Positions 8,104 through 15,045 of a stretch of 15,045 bases of DNA are shown one piece after another. How positions within the stretch are numbered: position 1 is the stretch's first letter; the number at the start of each line of letters is the position of its first letter. The stretch comes from Dinochytrium kinnereticum (taxonomy: Eukaryota; Chytridiomycota; Chytridiomycetes; Chytridiales; Chytridiaceae): contig JADGJT010000485.1 in assembly GCA_027604005.1 (NCBI GenBank), forward strand, positions 1 through 15,045, read 5' to 3'. The notes under the pieces are model-generated. The model was not told the DNA's origin. It saw only the letters and a list, made by a program, of their open reading frames with translations, and did no database searches. The translations under genes and the position numbers were made by a program.

Positions 8104-8989
8104 TTTCATGTACATTTCAGCTTCGATCAACGACGCCAGACCTCCAATGTCCAGTCTGCCGGATATCCCAGTTGCGTAAACAGGAGCCTGATGCACCAAC
8201 CACTGCACGTACTTGCCCGTAGCGTCAAATTCCTCCAGCTTCTGCGTTGCCTTGACCATGGTAAGGAACTCACTCAGATAGCCAAGTGTCTCTGTGGGAA
8301 GAAAGTAGAAGCATGGGCAGGCGCTCCTTGATGTAGTTTGATCGGGAGACGGCTTTTCAAGGAACTGCCGTATGCGCGTATATCTCGAGCCATCCACTTG
8401 AACCTCCTCTCCCTCCATGATGCCAGTTTTGACAGTCTCTTCATCCCGAACCGTGTAGGATGTGACCAGGCATGCAGGTGACACCTTCAATGACTTGCTA
8501 ATAAAGTCCTGAAGGTTGAAGTCCCTTAAGAAGAGGGTATCCCCTGCAATGACCAACAGACCGCGGAATCCCTTATCAGCAATTTTAAAGTGCCTTACGG
8601 CCAACTCCATATCCGCAACTGCACCAAGCCGAGACGCGTTGTCAGTGCTTCCATCGTTGAGCATGTGGTCTGAGGGAAAGCTGTTGGCTTCCGCCCATGA
8701 TTTAAATTGGGTATGGTTGGATGCATTACAGACCACAAAGATCTCATGCTGTGTGGTGACCTTTTGGAGCAACTGAATCCAGTAGTCGATGAGCGGAGTT
8801 CCGTTTAGGGGGAGAAGTGCTTTGGCTATCCCGCGAAGTTTCTGGTGCGCTTCATTGGAGGAGTTTTCAATGTCTCTCTGTAATCGAGTGCCGTAGCCTG
8901 CCGCCAGGAACTTTCGCGGATAGTTAGATTGGCATAATAATGCCCTTCAGGCGTCTTCGTACCAGCACAGCAATTTTTTCCATAGCCAT
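8095..8989 (-). CDS. Sugar-phosphate nucleotidyltransferase (NTP_transferase fold, single domain)
   Basis: Two exons, 8989-8963 (nine codons) and 8910-8095, join across a 52-nt intron (8911-8962, with a CTAAC branch site) to give 280 residues. Splicing rebuilds the nucleotide-binding signature IAVLFLAAGYGTRL at residues 6-19; an in-frame TAA precedes the ATG. Other family motifs are the lysine of AKALLPLNGTPLIDYW (Lys39), the metal-binding VIAGDTLF (Asp133) and FLEKPSPD (194-196 EKP). The spacing from GTRL to Lys39 is about ten residues longer than in RmlA-type enzymes. There is no left-handed beta-helix or fused second domain. The fold makes NDP-sugars from sugar-1-phosphate and NTP, but the sugar and nucleotide cannot be read from the sequence. 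It is not a clear match to UGP1, GMPP or UAP1. Confidence 0.85.
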
Positions 8990-9173
8990 TTACACTATTT
9001 GCCATTATTCGTCAAGGCCTTTTCCTGTCTGTATCCACCAAACGGCAGTATAGACAAGAGAGTGGAAAGGGCGTGAAAGAAAGGTGTGAGTCAACGTGTA
9101 TTAAATTAGAGGAGCATTGAAATCACCGAGAAACAGAACACAGAATATTACGAGCATTTATAATTCGTTTTAT
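8990..9173. other. Short spacer between nucleotidyltransferase and KNTC1 genes
   Basis: 184 bp with no coding signal. It serves as the KNTC1 3' end and the nucleotidyltransferase promoter/5' UTR. I see no clear TATA or CCAAT element close to the start at 8989. Confidence 0.55.
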
Positions 9174-9174
9174 T
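9169..9174 (-). promoter_or_regulatory. Candidate AATAAA signal overlapping the KNTC1 stop codon
   Basis: On the minus strand the stop TAA (9176-9174) runs into AATAAA at 9174-9169, so the predicted 3' UTR is very short. Confidence 0.5.
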
Positions 9175-12100
9175 TACAAAGTAGTTCCTTCCATATCCTG
9201 ACTCTCATCTTCCATGGAATCCTCAATCATGCATTTTGGGTGTGATTCAAGATATGCCTGCAGAGGAAAAAAGTAAGGATCTGAATGAGGATGAGTTCAT
9301 ACGGTGAAACCGGTTGAATCTGCGACAAAGTCCCGCTCATAGCGCTTGCTATAAAGATTCATCAAGTGCTGAGCCTCCTCAAGCCTATGAATATTCGAAT
9401 TAGGAGGATTAAAAGGATTCAAAACTGAAGAGGAAAAAAAAAAAGCACCTCTTTTCATTCATAGCCGCTGAGATTATGCCCTCCATATTGTCATTCACAA
9501 TCAGATACTCCACGAAAGCGTTAAAGTGAGCCGTTCGCTCGATGTAATCATATGACTTTGTTCTCTCAACTCTATCGAAAATGGTCTTCCTTAATAACAT
9601 CTATATGGTCTTTAAAACACACCGACATTCTGATAACTCACGGCACTTAAGAGAACCTGTTCCGTGGAAGATTTATCCAATACTGAAGTTAGTGATTCTT
9701 TATCAATACTTTCCAAAAGCGTCTTTTTCATTAGGTATGCAGGTCGAAAATCCAAACCTCTATTGCCCTATCCATTACGTAACAGCTAGGAAATGCGTGC
9801 ATTCCCAGCAGAGCCTCAAAAGGACCGAAAGTCTTAAACACATCAACGGAAAAGGGAGTGATAAAGATTTGTGCATCGAGTTGCTCCGTAAACGGGTATC
9901 TTTCGAAAGCGGATATCACACTGTGGAAAAGTTGCAATCTGTCGCTTTCTTCCATTCCTAAATATTTAGACTTGATGACACCGTGAGGGTACCTGAGCAG
10001 CTAACTGCGTATTGAACACTACGGAGCAGAGCTGATTGCCATAACTCTGCAAGGCAGGACAGCTTGGAAAGTTGAGGAACTGTGGATAAATGTTCAATAA
10101 TGCTAAGAACATAAACGATCTTCATAAACGTTAGTTAAATGCGGATGCTACCGATAATAATTACCGCATTTTGTTCAATAAGACCCTTGAGCACATGCTC
10201 CCAAAGCTTCAAATCTTGCACTTGGTAATCAAAGCATAGGTTGCATACGAGTTGGAGAGCTTTCGGTGATCTACCGTGCTTCACCCACAGCGACCTCGCT
10301 AACGCCTCTTTACTACACTCTTGGAACTCCTTCAAGCTCTGGACGATTTGAAGCTCCTCGAAGTCAGAAAGGAACAGCAGCATTTTCATGTATTCTCTGT
10401 CAACTTGTTAGTTTGATAGCATGACAATGAGGCTCACTCACTCTAGTTCCCGGTAGTTTTGATGAACTCTCGCCAGATCCTCAGGGGTCGCGAGTTGAAA
10501 GAGGACCCCGAGTGCTCGTACACGGCTCAAAGCTGTAACTTTTGAACTTTTCTATATTCACCAATAAAGTTAATAAAGAATGGCGGTTACAAGTTAGCAA
10601 ACCTCAATTGCTAATGAAACTAGCACGCCGATTGCAACATCCTTTGGGACTGAACTTAAAATGTAAAGAACGCTTTGCTGAAGTTGGAGCTCTTGCTGGG
10701 ATTGGAATAGATTTTGAAGCTGTAGGGATGATTCAGTTATTGAATATTGGCAATAGTGAAAACCTGTGATCTGATTGAAGGAAGAAAGAAATCTTTGTGT
10801 TCGCTTGATGGAGCTCTAGCATAAAGGAGTAATTTCTGATGGGTCTTAGAATAAAACAAAAAAAAGGATGCCGAGTTACTTGAAACAAGCGACTACGGAT
10901 TTCCGTAGTATCAATCGAGTGTGCCTTGCCAATTTCGTCCACGACGCCGTGCAAGTTGAAAGAAACTGTAGCGAGTTGGTCAAACTCTAATTAAGCATGA
11001 AGTACCTTGCTTGAGCAACGCAGAAGAGCTGCAATCAATATACAGCATCTCAATAAGTTCCCGCGGCTTTGAGATAAGAGTACTATATCCAGTCAATCCA
11101 TTTTCACCCAAAAGATCCTCGGTCTCAGCCAAGAGAAGATTTGTTTTCACAAGATGAAGTGCATTCTTGGCCTCCTCGAACTTCTGGCTCTGATCTGATG
11201 TAGATTTCTCATGTTCAAGCCATGAATTTGCATAAATCAATGCCTCCCGCATCGCTATGATCCTGCATTTTCCTTTCGGCGCCGAATGAACCATATCCAT
11301 AGCTGCATTGAATCCAGCAGCGGAATCTTGTATCTTTTGAATGACAGTCTTCGCATCTTCGAATATTGTTTCAAACACGGCGAGCAGCTTTTTCTGAGTC
11401 ATAGCATCCGAAGTTGTTGCCTGTGTTTTGTCAGAAGTATTTCAATTCGACAGCGAATACCATCAGCTTGCTGGAAAGCCCTTCAACAATTTTTATGCAA
11501 ACATCGTCAGAGCTGAAGCCAAGGAATTTGGCCAGCGGTAGGTATTTCAAAGAGGAGATGTCCTGTATCTCCGGGTATATAACCGTCTGTGGTATCTCTA
11601 ATAAATCATGGAATGGGAAGCGTTTTGAAAATATGGGCTAAAGGAGAGTAAGAAATACATATTAAGTTGTCATCACCTTTGTTATGGAATCATCTATAAG
11701 TCAGGGTGAAGGCGGTATCGTGCATTAGAGATATCTATGAGCAATTCAACTTATTTACCTTTTCGAGCAAATGTTCTATGGACTGTGGCAAGAATTTTCA
11801 ATACAGGGATGCCCCGGTTTGCATTCGCATTGTTTTCGTCCTTTCGCAGAATTTGTTCAAATATGAAGTTTAATCCTGCTCAATATAAGAGAATGGCCCC
11901 TCATAAATTAAAAAAAAAGGCTGGTAGAGATGAGGGGGAAGCTTACGTTCGTAATCGAAAGGGGATACATTCGGCCAGCATTCGTTATCAAGCGTAGACA
12001 CGAGTTTGCGCACGTCTCGCACTTCGTCAATGTATGCAGTGACGTGATTCTGGTACTCGCTCTCATTCCCATGGAGGAGCTGATAATGAATGTACTCCAG

Positions 12101-15045
12101 AAGAACGATATCCTCTGTAACGGGTCAGTAGATGATTTTTACAAAAAAAATGATGTAAGGAGATTGGCATACCATTCACGTTGTATGCACGAGCAAACTC
12201 TTGGCAAGTCACAATGTCAAAGCCAGTTTTTTGCAACATAGTGGGCAACAATCTAGCCTGATACTCTCCCGTCTTGCTTTTGAATGCTTCTCGATCAAAT
12301 TGAATATCTGACTAATTAGTCGAAAAGGAATGCACTGGCTTGAGTACCTAGTAGAGACAGTTCATGCCACCAATAGGAATTTAAGGCCAAATCTTCGCAA
12401 TTTGCTGCAAATGCTAGTTGTCCCCAGGTCTTGCCTAAAGATATACCGATTGCAGAGAGTGCCGGGAGCCTTTCATATCGATCGGCGATAGTATTCACAC
12501 CATCCTAATTGATGATTAAAGAGAAATCATTTGCTTCATAACACCTTGTAGAGTCTAAAGGCGTCCTCCATGGATACATGAATTAAGATGCCGACTGATA
12601 GCCACTGATCCACAGGGTGTGTAGTTAACACCTTTAAAGAACATTACTTGTCTTATTTATCTCGAAATTGCGAGTTATTATAAACTCACCTTTTTCGCCA
12701 GATCGAAAAGTGTCTCCTTGTATTTATCAAACTCGAACGTACTTATATCAGGGTAAACTTTCGAAGGCCGTATCCGTCTAAAGTTTGATTCAAAGTACTG
12801 CTGCCAAGATCGCATCGACAAGACAAGGCAACGATTCCTATACAGGTACTGGCAAAGAGAGAGGTAGTTTTCTAGAGGAGAGCTCACAATTTGCTTCTGC
12901 TTGCCGCGGCTCTTCCTTTTGTCCGGTTTGATGTTGTCGCGGATCTCTTTTTCTGAATCTAGGAAAAAGATACTAGCGTCGCTAAAGGCAACTCTGGACT
13001 CAAGCACATGGCCAAGATCTTTGTATCTCCCGGCAAACAGAGAGGCACCGAAATCGTCACGGAGATTCTGGGATTCGATATCTGCAAGTAAGTCGACCTT
13101 CTCCCTCTGCAGCTGTTCAGCGGGCTTATCTCTTGAAAAGAGCGGTATTTGTACGCTTGATGATGACGACGACGGGAATTGATCCGTTGATTTGGTTTCA
13201 TCCTTGTACACTAAGCTATAGTAGTCACCAGCATCTGAGTGTATAAATATCTCGTGCAAATGCTCATAGTTTTTAAATATATCTAGACAGTCTAAGAGAG
13301 AAAAGGATTTAGCAAGAAAAAAGGTATTCACTAACCACCAAGAGATTTTTCATTGCAGAGAGTCAAAGAAGATTGTAGAAGCTTCTGTAGCCAAAACGTA
13401 ATTCGGAAATCGCTCTACGCCTATAAGAAATATACGCAGCGCGATGTTACAAACCTTGAACTCATCATTTTCCTGCATCTCCTCAACAAAATAAGTCAAA
13501 AGCTTAAACGCAATGTTTTTCAAGCTCTCCGAAGTTGTCGGGTTTGGTAATTTCAAAACTAGTTCCTACACCTTCGTTATGTATGAAGGGAAAAGTCAAA
13601 TATACCTTTGATAGGCGAATGGCGATATCAAAATGACCGTGAAGGGCCGCTTCTTCAGCTATAGTCCCCAAAAGAGAGTCTCGATCAAAATTCAAAAGTT
13701 CGCCATAGCTTAAGTTGTTAGAGGTAAATTATGGGAATGAGGTGATACCGTATGAGAACTCTTTCAAGGTTAACATTTTCATTATCCTAACAACTAGTAA
13801 GAGGACAGCCCCAGAATTCACGCTCTTACAACTTCCATATTCTCCTTCTTGTTCAAAATGCGTGCCGCAAACCTCTTAAACACTCCAACACGATCGCTGG
13901 TACTGCCTAGGATTACGCTAAAAGGAAGCATCTCTCTATACTCATTAAAGAGAGGAAGGAGATTTTCAATAAGAGTTGCGTTGTAACGCATCTTTAGGGA
14001 CGCGATGGATATGGTGCAGGCTTTAATGCTGGAATCCTCGTTGTTTTTTAACTGCAAGCGTCCCTCAAAGCTATCTAAGGATCGTATCAAAATAGCTGCT
14101 CCTTTCACCGTCCACAGGTAGTGAGATCGTCCAATCTCCTCATTCCCTGCTCATCAGAGATAGTGTTAAAATAAAAAAAAATCCTCAAGCAACCCGACCA
14201 TTTAACTGCCATTGGATAGCATCTTCTTGAACCTCCTCCATCCACAACAAAAGCTCTTCTATAATAACAACAGAATTCGATACTTCGAGCGTATCGTCCT
14301 CTGTTTTAAAAAACTGTTGGTCGAGCCTCTCTTCCGGTGCAAACACGGTTTTGGGTTCCACCTCGAAACCATCCAAAAGCAGTTTGACGCATCTATCCCC
14401 CAGATTGTTTGATAAAAGTGCATGAGATCGGAAGGAGAAGGCATCATGGATGGTAATGTTGCTGTATGCGTTTACAACCTAAAACTCTTAGAACGTTTGA
14501 ATTGAGAAGAAAAAGTACAAGAAGCGCATCGGGCATTGCAAAATGATTGCCGCAATCCGCGAGAATGTATTTCATTAAGTCTTGAGCATATTAGATATTT
14601 GTAGGCGTAAGTATTTCATACCTTTGGCCCTGCTCAAATCGGAAAGGTTGAGATTCGGTAATTTGTACGTAAAGAGCAAAGACCGCAAACGCATCAAGCG
14701 ATATTGTGCGCGGATGTCATGACCTCTTGCTGACTCAAGCAGGAGAATAGCCTGAAAAGGATTACAATGATTCTTGATCTGCTTTCTAACCTTATCAATT
14801 ATTGCGAAAACATATTTACTCCAAGGGCAAAGGGTTCTTCGCATGACAGCGATAATAATGTTTGCCTTTGAATCGTCCTCTTTCACGTAATCATATATAG
14901 TGAGTGCCCGGCATTCCTTAAAGGCTTTTACGAATCAGGGAATTAAGACCATTCAATTTAAATCTACCTTGCTCCTCTTCCGAGCTTTCTCCTATTAAAT
15001 GAATTAATAATCCACAAAGGCGACTGACTGCCAACCGAGTGATTC
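9174..15045 (-). CDS. KNTC1: Kinetochore-associated protein 1 / Rod, C-terminal 1,528 residues (5' end outside the window)
   Basis: Rod is the scaffold of the RZZ complex (Rod-Zwilch-Zw10), which recruits dynein and Mad1-Mad2 to unattached kinetochores. I assembled 29 exons; the summed length leaves one continuous frame to TAA at 9174. Exons: 15045-14968, 14924-14622, 14580-14519, 14478-14199, 14146-13830, 13786-13749, 13708-13606, 13565-13455, 13414-13336, 13291-12690, 12631-12545, 12504-12348, 12307-12173, 12114-11947, 11875-11759, 11693-11677, 11637-11461, 11420-11006, 10965-10880, 10835-10764, 10719-10603, 10551-10442, 10396-10165, 10119-9993, 9957-9758, 9722-9642, 9600-9449, 9384-9303, 9257-9174. 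The strongest matches to animal KNTC1 are EALARSLWVKHGRSPKALQL, VCNLCFDYQVQDLKLW, VSPFDYERLNFIFEQIL, SVLYILSSVPKDVAIG and LSRVRALGVLFQLAT, in the Rod C-terminal region. The sequence is all-helical solenoid in look, with one charged, Ser-rich low-complexity stretch in the 602-nt exon (about 12890-13190). The N-terminal beta-propeller and about a third of the protein lie to the right. Individual splice sites are less certain than the identity. Confidence 0.9.

Noticed and set aside
10966..11005. A 19-nt intron in KNTC1
   Set aside because: A 40-nt reading of the same donor keeps the frame and gives a better Rod-like junction.
13350..13454. Continuation of the KNTC1 exon past 13455 without an intron
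   Set aside because: It reaches a stop at 13350 and gives no join to the next exon; a 40-nt intron (13415-13454) joins both sides in frame.
1..15045. A defence system, mobile element, CRISPR array or tRNA/rRNA gene
   Set aside because: I looked on both strands and found no direct-repeat array, transposase, inverted terminal repeats or RNA-gene signature; all coding signal belongs to eukaryotic genes.

Overview
The window is nuclear DNA of a eukaryote with spliceosomal introns, most likely an early-diverging (chytrid-grade or similar) fungus. I recognise six protein genes: the 3' part of a GPATCH1-like splicing factor (+), then five genes on the minus strand. These are an Egh1-type GH5_12 glycosidase, a MYND-finger protein, the SUMO E1 subunit AOS1, a small sugar-nucleotidyltransferase, and the C-terminal 1,528 residues of the kinetochore protein KNTC1/Rod. 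I see no rRNA, tRNA, transposon, CRISPR array, prokaryotic operon or immune-type cassette. The species cannot be named from sequence alone.

Layout. 1-1908 (+) GPATCH1 3' part, four exons, with long homopolymer-rich introns of 132, 139 and 185 nt. 1909-2231 is a short convergent 3' spacer. 2232-5623 (-) Egh1-like gene, one 68-nt intron. 5624-6042 is the promoter/spacer with a (CGT)9 tract. 6043-6720 (-) MYND protein. 6824-8078 (-) AOS1, seven exons. 8095-8989 (-) nucleotidyltransferase, two exons. 9174-15045 (-) KNTC1, 29 exons visible, 5' end beyond the window.

The two parts differ in style. Left of about 6.0 kb the DNA is GC-rich with simple-sequence runs, and introns are few or long. Right of it the DNA is visibly more AT-rich, four genes run head to tail in the same direction with gaps of 16 to about 185 bp, and they carry 35 very short introns. 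Eight KNTC1 introns are exactly 40 nt and four of six AOS1 introns are exactly 41 nt. This may be a real feature of one genome, a boundary between two genome compartments, or a chimeric contig. Spanning reads and separate taxonomic searches of each half would decide.

Functionally the genes are unrelated housekeeping genes: pre-mRNA splicing (GPATCH1), glycolipid/sterol glucoside turnover (Egh1), SUMO activation (AOS1), sugar-nucleotide synthesis (inferred) and the spindle checkpoint RZZ complex (KNTC1). The most notable content is the quantised tiny introns, a KNTC1 gene in a probable fungus, transcripts that must overlap between adjacent genes, a predicted prenylation signal on the glycosidase, and the composition break.
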